DNA of 64,000 bases from Darksidea phi (GCA_030770425.1 JASJFT010000111.1:1-64000), one strand, 5' to 3'; positions 24,546 through 35,605 are shown, counted from the stretch's first letter. Notes: generated by a model not told the origin, from the sequence alone. Program-made: numbers and translations.

Positions 24546-25180
24546 GTGATGACACGCTGTTCGACGAGCGAGAAGATTTTAGCTGTGAGCAACCGGAGCC
24601 CTTGGTGTAAAAGTTCATTGAACTTGCCGCAACACTTGAGATGGGAAAAACCGTCGCTTTCTCGGGCTTCGCTAGCGGGATTCATTGATTGCGGCAGAGA
24701 CACAAGCTCTGAACCAGGACCAACCAAATGAAGAGGATGCTTCCGATCCGGTCACTCTTTTCGCTTCTACGTCTAGTCCGTCTACTACGACCAGCATATC
24801 TGAGAAGTCTATTCTTTTAGGCTCTACCGCGGGCTACCTTCACGATAATTCCATCGGTGTGCCACTCTTGCACCCGCTATTTACTGCACTACTCGCATAT
24901 CGCATGGGTGGTCCTATCAACGTATCGAACACAGCTTATGCTCACCGGTGGAAGCTTCCGTTAGACCTTGTAGAGGGCGCACATCCGAACTACTCGAACT
25001 CGCTGATGGCACTAAGGGTCCTGTGGAAGATCATCGGATTACTTTCGTTTGGGAGACGGAAGAAGATGTCGCAAAGAGGTGGCCTGAAATTCATGACATA
25101 TTTCCAAGCGTCAATCCCACGCCACTGAGTTTCTCCCAGAACCTTGATACAGCAAACCGTAGTCGGAATGGATAGCATTG
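24546..25180 (+). pseudogene. decayed gene of unknown family
   Basis: Protein-like text on the plus strand changes frame several times: DDTLFDEREDFSCEQPEPLV then a stop, KFIELAATLEMGKTVAFSGF then stops, LLHPLFTALLAYRMGGPINV, and in another frame DGTKGPVEDHRITFVWE. The pieces read like one enzyme-sized gene running rightward, and the third is reminiscent of fungal dioxygenase-like proteins, but I cannot name the family. At least three stops or shifts disable it. Minus-strand open frames over the same bases look like shadows. Confidence 0.35.
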
Positions 25181-25960
25181 TTAGTGAGGAACTGGATCGT
25201 CTGGGATGTATTTGCAAAAGGGTCACCTGCTCGGCCATTTCGGGTAAGGAGAGCGTAGGGGATGATCGTATCTCACATAGTAGCTAACGTAATTTGTTTG
25301 GAGCTAAAGAGTGCTTAATGCGCTAGTCTGAAGTAGATTATTCTTGACTTCCCTAACACGTTCCCCACTCCACTTCGCTCTATCCTCCCTCTCATTTCTA
25401 CCATGCTATCCAATGCCTCAATTGTGTTTATCAAAGCTTCTTATCTCTCCTCTATATGGTGGCGACGCGCCACAGGACCCGTATTTGCTGTCCCGTCTCG
25501 CCATTCGCCTCCGCAATATCCCATCGGAAGGGTAAACATGTTTCCACCAACAAAACAGGGGTGAGGATAGCGTAATGCGAGTATACAATAATTGCCGTGA
25601 AGTTGGTTGCCAAACAGCTTGACGGCATTGCTCCATTCCAAGCCATGGGACAGCTGTTTGCACAGTAAAACGACCTCGGTCTGTTCATATATCGCACGTC
25701 CATATACAACGCCGAGTACTATCTCGGTCGTCCGTGCAACCCTCGGTATCTGACGCAGTAGTGGATCGCTCATTTCCACCACAACCCTTCATCGGAAGTG
25801 CGGACAAGCAACCGCCGAGGAATGACAAGCTTTTTCCGTCCTAACAGTCGACACATCCTCGTCTAGGCTTGTGTCTTAGGCGTTTGATATCTACCATAGC
25901 CTATAAGTATCGAAGCATGTATCACCTCAGGGGTATCAGCGAAGCGTCGCATATTCCAAC
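25181..25960. other. no supported gene
   Basis: Minus-strand open frames at 25.4-25.8 kb overlap in several frames, and none resembles a family. The right end should hold the promoter of the polygalacturonase copy. Confidence 0.4.
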
Positions 25961-27178
25961 ATGATATTTTCTTATATCACAACTTTGATCCTGAGTGCTT
26001 AGTGCGGTTGTGGCGGCTGCGCCTGCTCCTACGCCTACTGCAGTAGCGAAGCTGCACGATCGCGCTACGAGCTGCACGTTCACAGATGCAGCGGCGGCAA
26101 GCAACTCGAGGACTGCTTGCTCTACCATCGTATTGAGTAATATCACTGTTCCATCTGGTACCACTTTAGATATGACGAAGCTGAATGAGGGTACCATCGT
26201 AAGGCATTCGTGTTCCATCGTACAAACGTCGGCTGACTTGTAATAGGTCATATTTGAGGGCACCACTGGCTTCGGATACAAGGAGTGGAATGGCCCTCTG
26301 ATCTCTTTCTCCGGTACTAACATTACTGTCAAGGGCGGCGATGGTCATCTGATCGATGGCAACGGAGCTATGTGGTGGGATGGTGAAGGGTCTAACGGTG
26401 GAAGGACTAAGCCCAAGGTACGCCCCTATGTTTCCTTTCCAGATGGGTCCCTTAACCCAACCACAGTTTTTCTACGCCCACTCTCTCAAACAATCCACCA
26501 TCACCGGCCTCAATATCAAGAACACGCCTGTCCAAGGCTTCAGTATCAATTCCGCCATCGACCTCGTCCTTGACTCCATCACCATTGATAATTCGGAAGG
26601 GGATGGCGATGACGGTGGGCATAACACTGATGCCTTTGACATCGGTAGCTCGAGCGGCATCACTATCTCCAACGCGAATATCAAGAACCAGGATGACTGC
26701 CTCGCTATCGACTCTGGAACAAACATTCACTTCATAAGTGGAACATGCTCCGGTGGTCATGGCCTCAGCATCGGCTGTCGGTGGACGCTCGGACAACGAT
26801 GTCGATGGTGTTGTTATTGAGAACAGTACCATCTTGGCATCACAGAACGGTGTGCGTATCAAGACTGTTTATGACGCTACTGGTTCGGTCAACAACGTCA
26901 CGTACCGCGGCATTACGCTTTCCGGTATCACCAAGTACGGCATCGTAATTGAGCAGGATTATGAGAACGGAAGCCCGACTGGGGAGCCGACGACTGGTGT
27001 GCCTATCACAGCGCTCACGGTTGACGGTGTCGCGGGCAGGGTGGAGGCGAGTGCTACGCCGATCTACATCTTGTGTGGTGAGGGAAGTTGCAGTGATTGG
27101 AAGTGGGCTGGTGTCAAGGTTACTGGTGGCAAGGCTAGCACCAAGTGTTCGGGTGTGCCTGATGGCGCTTCTTGCTAA
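25961..27178 (+). pseudogene. polygalacturonase (GH28) gene with two frame breaks
   Basis: Exons resembling a secreted endopolygalacturonase: 25995-26198, 26247-26417 and 26467-26775, then 26777-27178 in another frame. The 48- and 49-nt introns have good GT..AG ends and restore EGTIVIFEGT and TKPKFFYAHSL. All GH28 motifs survive: [23 protein letters not shown], and the arginine-lysine motif GVRIKT. First lesion: the ATG at 25961 opens a signal-peptide-like frame ([13 protein letters not shown]) that hits TAG after 13 codons, while the mature frame ([10 protein letters not shown]) has no ATG. Second lesion: right after GGHGLSIG a 2-nt loss (or 1-nt gain) near 26776 shifts the frame; there is no room for an intron. 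Either lesion alone would abolish the enzyme. Motifs are otherwise intact, so the loss is recent, or the sequence has errors here. Confidence 0.8.
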
Positions 27179-28458
27179 GTCGAAGTAAGATACTGTGAGC
27201 TGATGGCGAAATGGTGGCTGGACAGAAGTGCTCCTTGCTGCGTAACTGGTGTAGTAGACGGCTTGGACTGCGCATGCAAAACGACCTCTATATTGATGTA
27301 TTTACGGTATTTTACGGACAATGAGGTTAGTGTTTTCATTAGCAAGCTAATCGGTTGATCATATCGTAGGGAAGTGCCACTCGGCAAGCGCACATATACC
27401 TGCGTAAGTAACACCCCCAACGATCCATGTCCTTCACCAACAAAGAAGTACAAAAGAAAGTCAAGCAATAAGCAAAGCACACAGACACTGCATAAAGAAA
27501 TCCCACTTACCACGTCCTGTCTCTCATATATCGACATCTTTTGTGTCCCGCCACAAGCTTCCGTATTATCTCCCGGACACTGCTGGACACAGGTCGTCGC
27601 CGTAGTCGCGCCGCTCAAAATCGTCTGCGAGCAATAGCACATTTGATTCATTGTCCCTGCATACTTATACCCGTTCGTGTTGCAATAGGTTATACAATTA
27701 GCGCCCGTATTTGTCGCTGAAGTCTGCGAAATACCACTCGGAAGCACCAGCTCAGCTCCCGTCCCGGTATTGTAGCAGTCCACGTAGGCAAAATTGTTGG
27801 GTAGAGTCGAGGGAACATCGGGAGGGTATGTGGGGCCGTTGTCGTTGATGTAGATTTGCATGCGGCTGTCGCCACCGCAGGTTTCGTTCTGGAGCGCGTA
27901 ACACTTTCCAGTACAGCCGGTGGATACTGTGCTCGGGGGGTTGATTCGATAGCCGCAATAACATTGGTAGTGGTACTCCATGCCTGCGTATGGGAACCCT
28001 CGCGTCGCACAGTAGTTGATACAAGTTATCGTAGAGACGCCGGTGTTTGCATCGCCGTTGAGCCAGGCGTCACCGGGATAGGTTATACCATCTACGGTAA
28101 ATGAGTCGAGTGTGCGCGGGCCAGTATCGGTGTAGCAGTTGAGGTAGCGCCATCCTGCGGGGAGGTTGGTTGTGCGGGTCACGGAACCGTCTTCGCCAGG
28201 TTCGATGACTTGGCGGCCGACGAGAGAGCCAGCTCTGGGAGAGTCTTCGGCCTGAGGAAAGATCTTGCGAGATTTTACTGGGGCTCCAACAACGGGACCA
28301 ACGTTAAGATTGTTAGGTTGGGCTGTCGCGGTGAAAAGGTTCCGGTGGACTTCCGCTAGGGTTTCGGCGCGGGGATTGAACTTGTGAGCTCTCAGTGGAG
28401 GCGTTCTGCCTAAGACACCTAGGATGAGAGAAAGAAGGAAGAGCAAATGCAGCTCCAT
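27175..28458 (-). CDS. secreted protein with two WSC domains
   Basis: Starts [17 protein letters not shown], a signal peptide; an in-frame ATG lies 22 codons upstream. Two cysteine-rich WSC domains follow: [15 protein letters not shown] to [11 protein letters not shown], and [12 protein letters not shown] to [14 protein letters not shown] domains bind glucans or other cell-wall sugars, so this is probably a wall-associated or secreted lectin-like protein. No Ser/Thr-rich linker or transmembrane helix follows, unlike the yeast Wsc sensors. After MSIYERQDV (27511) there is a clear GTAAGT donor; a 111-nt intron to 27400 would keep the frame open to 27175, but the last 75 residues do not look like protein. 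The true 3' end is therefore uncertain, and it may not overlap the polygalacturonase as drawn. Confidence 0.75.
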   Translation of the reverse strand: MELHLLFLLSLILGVLGRTPPLRAHKFNPRAETLAEVHRNLFTATAQPNNLNVGPVVGAPVKSRKIFPQAEDSPRAGSLVGRQVIEPGEDGSVTRTTNLPAGWRYLNCYTDTGPRTLDSFTVDGITYPGDAWLNGDANTGVSTITCINYCATRGFPYAGMEYHYQCYCGYRINPPSTVSTGCTGKCYALQNETCGGDSRMQIYINDNGPTYPPDVPSTLPNNFAYVDCYNTGTGAELVLPSGISQTSATNTGANCITYCNTNGYKYAGTMNQMCYCSQTILSGATTATTCVQQCPGDNTEACGGTQKMSIYERQDVVSGISLCSVCVLCLLLDFLLYFFVGEGHGSLGVLLTQVYVRLPSGTSLRYDQPISLLMKTLTSLSVKYRKYINIEVVLHAQSKPSTTPVTQQGALLSSHHFAISSQYLTST

Positions 28459-28934
28459 GGTGTAATTCGCCAATGAGTGGATGCAGGGAGGTGAAGACCG
28501 ATAGGGTTGACGTTGTGAACTCAAGTAACAAACTATTACGATCGCGGGTAGCTTAACTAAAGGAGCGGAATCGAGGTGCGGTTGGGATGGGGGAGGGAAA
28601 TCTGAGCATTTATCACTTTAGTCGCCTGAGACGCGTTGCGCGGTGTTGTTTTGTGGAATGCAACTTTCACGTCAAGGTTCGCCACAGAAATACCCTGGGG
28701 CGGAAAACTTTATGCTAACGGTTTCTCATAACTTCTGGTGGTTTCTGATTCTTGTAATCAGTGGCGTGAATTATTTTAGTTGTGGCAATACTCTACGTTA
28801 AGCACGTAACGGAAAGTAGTTACTAGAATAATGGGTAGCAGACTAGTTGCACTTTATATGTAAGTGCTCCCCCTGACCCCTCTATTAAATAGAGATTAGA
28901 AATTTATATAAAGAATTCAAATGTAATGTAACCG
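28459..28934. other. AT-rich intergenic stretch
   Basis: Between the 5' end of the WSC gene and the 3' end of the NLR gene. AT-rich, especially 28740-28930, with no coding signal. Confidence 0.5.
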
Positions 28935-29460
28935 TTAAGAAGCTTTGACGTCGGCGCCCTTGTCGACCAGCAGCCTCACAATCTGCTCGTGGCCTTCGAC
29001 TGAAGCCGCGTAGAGCGCATTGCCGTAGTATCCACCCTGCGCGTTGACGTCGGCGCCCTTGTCAACTAGCAGCCTCACAATCTGCTCGTGGCCTCCGACT
29101 GAAGCCGCCTGGAGCACATTGCCGTAGAGTCCCTGCGCGTTGACGTCGGCGCCCTTGTCGACTAGCAGCCTCACAATCTGCTCGTGGCCTCTAAATGAAG
29201 CCGCGTAGAGCGTATTACCGTAGTATCCACCCTGCGCGTTAACGTCGGCGCCCTTGTCGACCAGCAGCCTCACAATCTGCTCGTGGCCTCCGACTGAAGC
29301 CGCCTGGAGCGCATTGCCGTAGTGTCCACCCTGCGCGTTAACGTCGGCGCCCTTGTCGACTAGCAGCCTCACAATCTGCTCGTGGCCTCTAAATGAAGCC
29401 GCGTAGAGCGCATTGCCGTAGCGTCCACCCTGCGCGTTGACGTCGGCGCCTTTGATCGTG
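28935..29460 (-). repeat. tandem ankyrin-repeat array, about 99-bp units
   Basis: Five consecutive units of 96-99 bp encode ankyrin repeats sharing GHEQIVRLLVDKGADV. Units 1 and 3 carry LYAASFRG, units 2 and 4 carry LQAASVGG, and unit 5 is a mixture (LYAASVEG). The alternation implies that a two-repeat block of about 195 bp was copied. The stop codon comes directly after the fifth unit. Confidence 0.9.
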
Positions 29461-32240
29461 ATTAAATTGACTGCTACTTCTACCAGCCCTTCCAGACATG
29501 CGTAGTACAAAGGTTCTGGAATCGCCTGCAGGTCTCGAGTTATGTGTGACCCTTCCCAAGATTTGTCCGGGTCGTGTAGCCGGATCCAGTTACTGTATGC
29601 AGCATTCGTTCTGGACATTAATGCAACCGCCTGCTGTGTCAGACGCTCATCCTTGCATGCCTTTCGAGCATGACGAGTCCAGTGCTGTGCTGAGTATAGA
29701 CTAAGCTTGATCTCTTCTACTTTATGGGTGGCAAAGAAGTCCGCCTCTTCCAGACGTTGCAGGTAGCCCAGGCAGCTACTTGCGATAAATCCGTGGCAAG
29801 TTGCTGAAGTCGCCCCATATCGCGCCATCGGACCTTGCAAACAGCGAACCGAGCAAAGGTATTCCTGGACGGAGTAATGTGCAAGGATCACCGCTTGGTG
29901 CTCCCGAGGTTGCGTCTCGTACTTGCCAGAAATCTTGTCGGATGTAATAGTTGTCAGTATCACCAGGCTCGAGCAGATATCAAGCGCGTCTGATGGATCT
30001 TCGAGAACTTCATCAGTGTCGAAGGAAATCTCGCGCTCTGGATCTATTGCCGCTATTTCGGCAATCTCCTCCAGCAGTAGCGGCCTCTCTGAATACAGTA
30101 GCCATCGCAGAATACGCACCGCATACACAGCATCCTCGGCATTCCTTTCGCCAATGGAACGGAGAATCCGTTCGTATGTTTCGTCAAGTGTCGGTGGAAG
30201 CGTGGTTAGTGATTTCCGCAACAATCTTCTATTGCGGCACCTGGCGAGCGCATCTAGCTGACACGCAGCCCATCGAAACCTTCCAGCGGTTAGTCAGTCC
30301 TACTTCAAATAAGGAGCGTAATAATTTACATTCCATGACTGCCTGTCAAGAGCACGTTCTCAATCTCATCCTGCAGGTCACTATCCTTGCGCCACTTCTG
30401 AAGGCTTTTGTCGTTGCATAACCTCTCGCGGATGTAGAGCTGAATGTCGCTATCAACTATATGACTCTGCAGGCCAATGATATACTTCTCCTCCACCAGG
30501 TCTTCTAGGCATCGTTCGAGATCCCGTTCGTTGCGGCTGGTAACAAGTAGGTGAAGCGTCTCCATTCTCCACTCAGCAATCCTAGCTAAGATGTCCGTGA
30601 GCTCAGTCCCCCCCGCGCACTCGTCCAGGGCATCCAGCACCAAGTAGACGCGTGGAAAGCCATGGATGAGATCCTTTAGCACTTCAAGATATGCCTCCAT
30701 CGGCGGCTGTTGGCTGCCCCGGTGATACTGAGAGAAGAAGGCATTAAGGACGTGTGGGATTGTACTGCATCTCCGTATAAGCTGAGTAATGATCGATTTG
30801 ACCATGGCTTCCGCCGCTTGCTTTTGCGGGTCGCTAAAGTCGAAGTAGAAGTAGACGACGACATGCCCCGGCTGTGGCTGGCACAACTCAAACAAGTCTT
30901 CCAAGACCGTTGAGCTTAGGATGCTCTTTCCGCATCCAGGTATCCCATGAAGCCACATCAAGTGAGCTGTACCACTTTTGAATTGTGCATAAGGCTCTCC
31001 ATCCAGAAACCAAGCGCCAGTGCCTGCCTGTCGTTGTTTCTTTGCCTTCTGATAGTTGGACGATGGATCTGGCGCGCACAGCCACTGGGTGAGTTCGTTG
31101 ACTCTGTGCTCTGATGGGGCAGTGCCATAGGACCACTGCAGGCCTGATTTGGTATGACGCTGCTGAAGATCTGCCCAAATGCCATGTTAGATACATTCTT
31201 ATAGACTGCTGCTAAGAACTAGGAAGAGGATTTACATTGCAGTTGAGCCTGGACAACTTCCGGCGCTTTCGTTGCCATTTTCTCCAGCACCTCGCATACA
31301 GTCTGGAAATCTTCCTCCCAACGCTTCCCGAATTTGTTCATGTTGAAATGAGTCCGTGAGAGAGAGTATTTTTCAGTGGAGTCGGACAGGTCGAGACAGC
31401 CGGAGCCCTCATTGACGACAAATCCCTACAGCAAGTTAGCGGCAAGCTCTGCACATCGAGCTAGCACTCTCATACCGTTCTTTCCTTTTTACCCACGATA
31501 GCCCCAACGTTGCTCGACCTAAGCTCGTAGAAGCATGCCACATGAGCCTTGTGCTGCGCCTTACGCGCTTTCCCGAATTTGTCTACCAGCTCTTGCAGAA
31601 ACTCGTTTCCAGGCTGCAGAATCTTCAGCACCTCATCTTGTACCTGATCTTTGTGGTATTCCCTCCATGCTGCCGCAAGCATTTCGGTAAGACTCAGCCC
31701 TTCAGCTCCTCTGAACGGAGTGCCGAAAAACACCAGCCCAGTCGTGGATACGAATATGCCAGGCCACTCGTCATCCTCATTCTTAGCGTCGAGCAGGGCC
31801 TCCCTCGTCAGCTGTATACGGTACGGGGATCCTGCAGACATCACCTTAAGGATAACAAGGCCTCCGAAGCAATGTGCGATGAAGATAAGCGGTCGAAGCA
31901 AGGAGCCCTAGCAGTCGCGAGAATCAGCTATTGTAGTACTGCCGGCGAAGAAACATCAGCGCACCTTTCTCTCTCGCCTCAAGCTGAGAAGTAAGCGATT
32001 CGCTACGGCAGAGACCTTCTGCCGCATCGCATTCTTTCCGAACCATGCAGACTCATAGCCATATCGCAGTATCCTAGCCGATGGCACCACTGCCGGAAGC
32101 ATGTCGCGGTCGGACAGCCAGTTGACCCACTGCGGGCTCTCTTCTGAGCCAACATTCTTGGTCCATGTGTCATCCGGATGGGCGCCGATACCGTGGATTG
32201 CGACGATGCTGTCGATGCTCTTAGCAACCGTTCGGTTCAA
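28935..32240 (-). CDS. NLR-type STAND protein: SesB-like hydrolase - NACHT - ankyrin repeats
   Basis: Exons 32240-31965, 31907-31476, 31425-31236, 31170-30330 and 30279-28935, four introns of 50-65 nt, about 1,027 residues. All junctions keep frame (for example KKERT/GFVVNEG, SHGM/FRWAACQ). N-terminal alpha/beta-hydrolase (SesB-like) domain: VAIHGIGAHPDDTW, and a nucleophile elbow AHCFGG with Cys105 where lipases have serine. NACHT NTPase: Walker A GIPGCGKS (about 375-382), Walker B YLVLDALDE (about 476-484). C-terminus: five 32-33-residue ankyrin repeats, nearly identical. Fungal NLRs of this layout sense non-self and trigger heterokaryon or defence cell death. The 5' end is unresolved. Upstream text ending in TGLKVLHQPL fits the family, after a good intron (about 32345-32400), but it joins the SesB frame only by a 1-nt shift or a too-short intron. 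Confidence 0.85.
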
Positions 32241-32420
32241 ATGGGGAAGACGTACTCGATCGTTGCGGTTGAGGTGCCGGATGAGTCGCGCTTCAAGGGC
32301 TGGTGCAGCACCTTGAGGCCCGTGTCGTCATCCGTGACAGGCCGAACCTGGCGCCAGCGCCAGTTAGCGGATCTCGAGTCGCAGTAGCGCGATCTCTTAC
32401 CATGCCGCTCTTTCACGTCG

Positions 32421-33450
32421 TTGGAGAGTGATTCGGCTATTCAGATACACCTTCTAATGGTCGACGAAATGTCTTTATAGTTCGTAGCTACAGCCTGACC
32501 AGGCGCTGTGGAGTTGTTCGGCGTCCTGCCCTCAGCCGCAGACTCACCGGTCGGCGCAGCCTCGCGCAGCCTGCGCTCTTCTATTTTTCCTGAATTCTTC
32601 GACCAAGTCCTATCGTGTAAACTGCCATATCTGTCTACGTTACAAAACTAACATTGTGGTACGTTGGATCGCATCTCGAGGTCATTTGGCTGTAGCGAGC
32701 TGCTTTCCACGCTGAAAACATGTGAGTTGACCAAACAAGCGCCGGTCCCATCTCGGTCTCAACAACTGCTCCCAATCATAAGTCGGATTTACGATGTTCC
32801 GAGAGGCTGTGAATCAGTATAGCCACATATCTTGCAATAGATTACCCGCTAATGACGGTAGCGGGGAATGTCGAGTATTAACGTTAGCCAGTATTAGTGA
32901 CTCGCCTCCACTGGAGGTACCAATCAACATGGCGACTCTGCATGAGTTTGCCCGCGACAGCGCGCACAAGGCTGCTGATGACTTCATACTATCAGAGGAG
33001 GTTCTGAGGCTTGAACAAGGCTATCTTACGAAAATTTCAAGCAATAAATGGTGGACGTTAGCGCTGTAGGAAGAAAAGTCTGTTACGCCCCAAAATAAGG
33101 CGCTATACAGATTAAGCTCGGAGACGACAATGCGAATGTAATTTTGGGGGAAGGGTGGATATAGACATTCAGGATTAGCTATTGCACGTTATTTTAATAG
33201 ATTTAGAGCAGTATCTATTGCGCCCAAGAAGTTTGAGCTGCTTCAAGTCAAAGTACCCTTCGTTTGTCTCGGCACACAGGGCGTCTGTTGGTATATAAAC
33301 CACCATACACTTTGACCAGGAACGGATTCGTTATTTTGGTCTAGTGGTCAAGTTTCAACAGCGTCTCGCTACGCGGGGATGGACCTTACCAGCTTCCATT
33401 AACGCTCCACGGCCAGCCGCAGTAGCCTCTTCAGCCTCGCCGCACTCAAC
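32421..33450. other. NLR 5' flank, no supported gene
   Basis: Divergent region between the NLR and the orphan N-terminal domain. A short plus-strand frame at 32929-33069 (MATLHEFARDSAHKAADDFI) looks faintly protein-like but matches nothing I know. Confidence 0.35.
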
Positions 33451-33547
33451 ATGAACGGCAACACCTTTCACACCCACGGGGTGATCTCGCCGCCTTGCCA
33501 GCCTGCGTCAAACCATTTACAGAGCCACGTCCGTCGCAGACCTAACA

Positions 33548-33967
33548 GTGCTCCGCATCATAGACGACCTTTCAGCAGCGGCAAGCGTGATAGCCGTCGT
33601 CGACATATCCACCAAAGTCGCGTCGCTCTGCTATAAGTACTCGGTCGAGGTCAAGCACGCAAAGGACAATATCGAGCGCCTTCGCCGAAAGGTGAACGAT
33701 ATCAAGAATGTCCTCGAAAAGCTTCAACAGCTTGAGCAGAACAACCCGCAGCTCTCTACTACACGCAATGCGGTAGACTCACTGAAACAATGTTATGAAC
33801 AACTGCAAGGGCTCAAGGACCCTGGCCGAGGCCGCAAAGTGATGCGACGGGTTGGCATCCGAGCGCTGGAATGGCCCTTTACAAGCAAGCAGGTGGAAAA
33901 GACTGTTCAGAATATTGAGAGCTATCAGAACACTTTTAGTCTTGTGCTTCAAACAGATCGGACATAA
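33548..33967 (+). pseudogene. orphan NLR N-terminal (SesA/NACHT_N-like) domain exon
   Basis: About 139 codons encode the helical N-terminal domain found before NACHT in many fungal NLRs: ASVIAVVDISTKVASLCYKY, then IERLRRKVNDIKNVLEKLQQL. There is no ATG at the expected place; the frame opens on a GTG and no upstream exon is evident. At the 3' end the text stops at LQTDRT followed by ATAAGTGAC, which looks like a GTAAGT splice donor with G changed to A, at the point where homologues normally continue towards NACHT. No NACHT sequence follows. I read it as a detached, dead first exon of an NLR, although a solo domain protein cannot be excluded. Confidence 0.6.
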
Positions 33968-34159
33968 GTGACATGCGTATAAGAGGATTGACATAAGCTA
34001 ATAATAGACAAATAGAGCGCTTGTTCTTCGTGTTGACCGGAAGACTAATAGCCTATTATTGCCTATTATCGAAGGCGCTTCCTTTAACTCGTATACCGAA
34101 TATAAACAACCCAATCTTTCGTAAACGAGAATTGGAAAGCCGAGCGAGTTACATATAGG

Positions 34160-34285
34160 CCTAATACTATGCCTAATACTAAGCTTGATATCAGCCAGCT
34201 ACTTAGCTCGATATGGGCTAGCTATTAAGCCAGCTACTCAGCTCGATATCAGCTAGCTACCGAGCTTGATATTAGCTAGCTACTG
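34160..34285. repeat. degenerate minisatellite, CTYGATATCAGCYAGCTAC-type
   Basis: About four imperfect copies of a 23-35-nt unit built from CTCGATATCAGCTAGCTAC words, preceded by two copies of CCTAATACT. It is AT-rich and rich in TAGC/GCTA palindromes. No coding capacity. Confidence 0.6.
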
Positions 34286-35100
34286 GTTCTGTCCATCCAC
34301 CTTACCGAAGTTCGATCTCTTAATGTGCTACATTACTGATGCCTCTGGTATGTACAGGACACTCACCCAACAATAGTTAAACTAAGTAATTGCACCCATT
34401 TCAAGTATTGGTAGATAATGGGACACTTCAAAGACATAAACCATACCTATCACGATTCAGATGGGCTTCGTACCTCTTGACTTATACTAGGGCGTCGCTA
34501 TCCTGTAACCGCGCGTATCAAGATAATACATTAAGTACCAGCGCCCCTACAGATTAGTCTTCTTTGGCAGCAGCATGAGACTTACAAGGCACGGTACTGA
34601 GAAATGAGCGTCTGTGATGTCATATACACAGTACTCCCTTGCTAAATCCCAGGCACGCTTTACGTAAGTTCCTGCCAGCCCTTCATACGCCTCCCTCACT
34701 GCGACTACATTCTTCGCGCAACGCGCATGGTACGACGGCATCACGCTCGAGAGATTGAACGGGTCCATAACATGCTCATCAAGGGACGGATGCATCGCGC
34801 AATGCGAGACTGATAACTGTGTGAGCCTTTGCCCATAGTCCCTCCACTGATTCTCCACCCGTACAACTCCAGGCCCTACACAGACTTTCTTGCTTCCTAC
34901 ATCATGTTCAGTACTTTAGGGCTGCAGGACTAAGGTTAGCGATTTCTTAATACAGTACGAATGTCCAGAGCTCTAAACACGGAAACTGAAAAATTCAATT
35001 CGCCAACGCCATGTCGAAGAATGTCCGTCAAGGTTGAGTTTGCACTACCGGCTGCGGAATATCTACCTTCGTACAGTCCAAGGTAATTAGACAGGGCCCA
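34286..35100. other. no clear gene; one weak minus-strand frame
   Basis: A minus-strand frame at 34547-34858 (starting MENQWRDYGQRLTQ) reads like protein, with YEGLAGTYVKRAWDLAREYC, but has no recognisable domain. It may belong with the fragment at 35.1-35.6 kb. Confidence 0.3.
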
Positions 35101-35605
35101 TTACTCTCCAGTACTGCTACCATTTCCAGGCCATCCCTCAAGCTGTCTCTGCTTCATGACTTCCATCTCACCCTTCACACTCTGAGAGGCCTCAGTGGTC
35201 TTCGCCTCAATGATTGACGTGACAGCTGCAATAACCTCCTTCTCAAGCTCAGTTAATAATTGATCTGTCTCATCCACAGAACCTGTACAAAGATCGTCGA
35301 TCTTCCTGGCGGGTGCGTCTTTGACCTCCCATATCATCTCTGCCTGTGCGCTTCGAATATCATCGGACGTCTTCTTCAGCTCGTACTGTTGCAGCCATTC
35401 TGCTTCAAGTACACCGCCTTCTACAGTCCTTGACATATGCTATGATTCTATCCTGTTCGTCTGTTGTGTTCCTTGTATCATCTGGGCTAAGCCGACGGGT
35501 GAAGGTAGACAGGAGAAGCCGCAACCAAGGGAGTATATTCGCGAAGATATCTGTGAGCAGTTCCTGGGGTTGCAAGGCATAGGTACTGTCGGAGTCGAAC
35601 ACCAT
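35101..35605 (-). pseudogene. hypothetical protein fragment with one frame break
   Basis: Two minus-strand frames abut: 35605-35405 (LLTDIFANILPWLRLL, then SPDDTRNTTDEQDRII) and 35436-35101 (LEAEWLQQYELKKTSDDIRS, acidic helices, stop after GNGSSTGE). They overlap near 35420 in different frames with no fitting intron, so a single indel is the simplest reading. No domain is recognised. It sits just downstream of the decayed NLR and could be unrelated to it. Confidence 0.3.
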
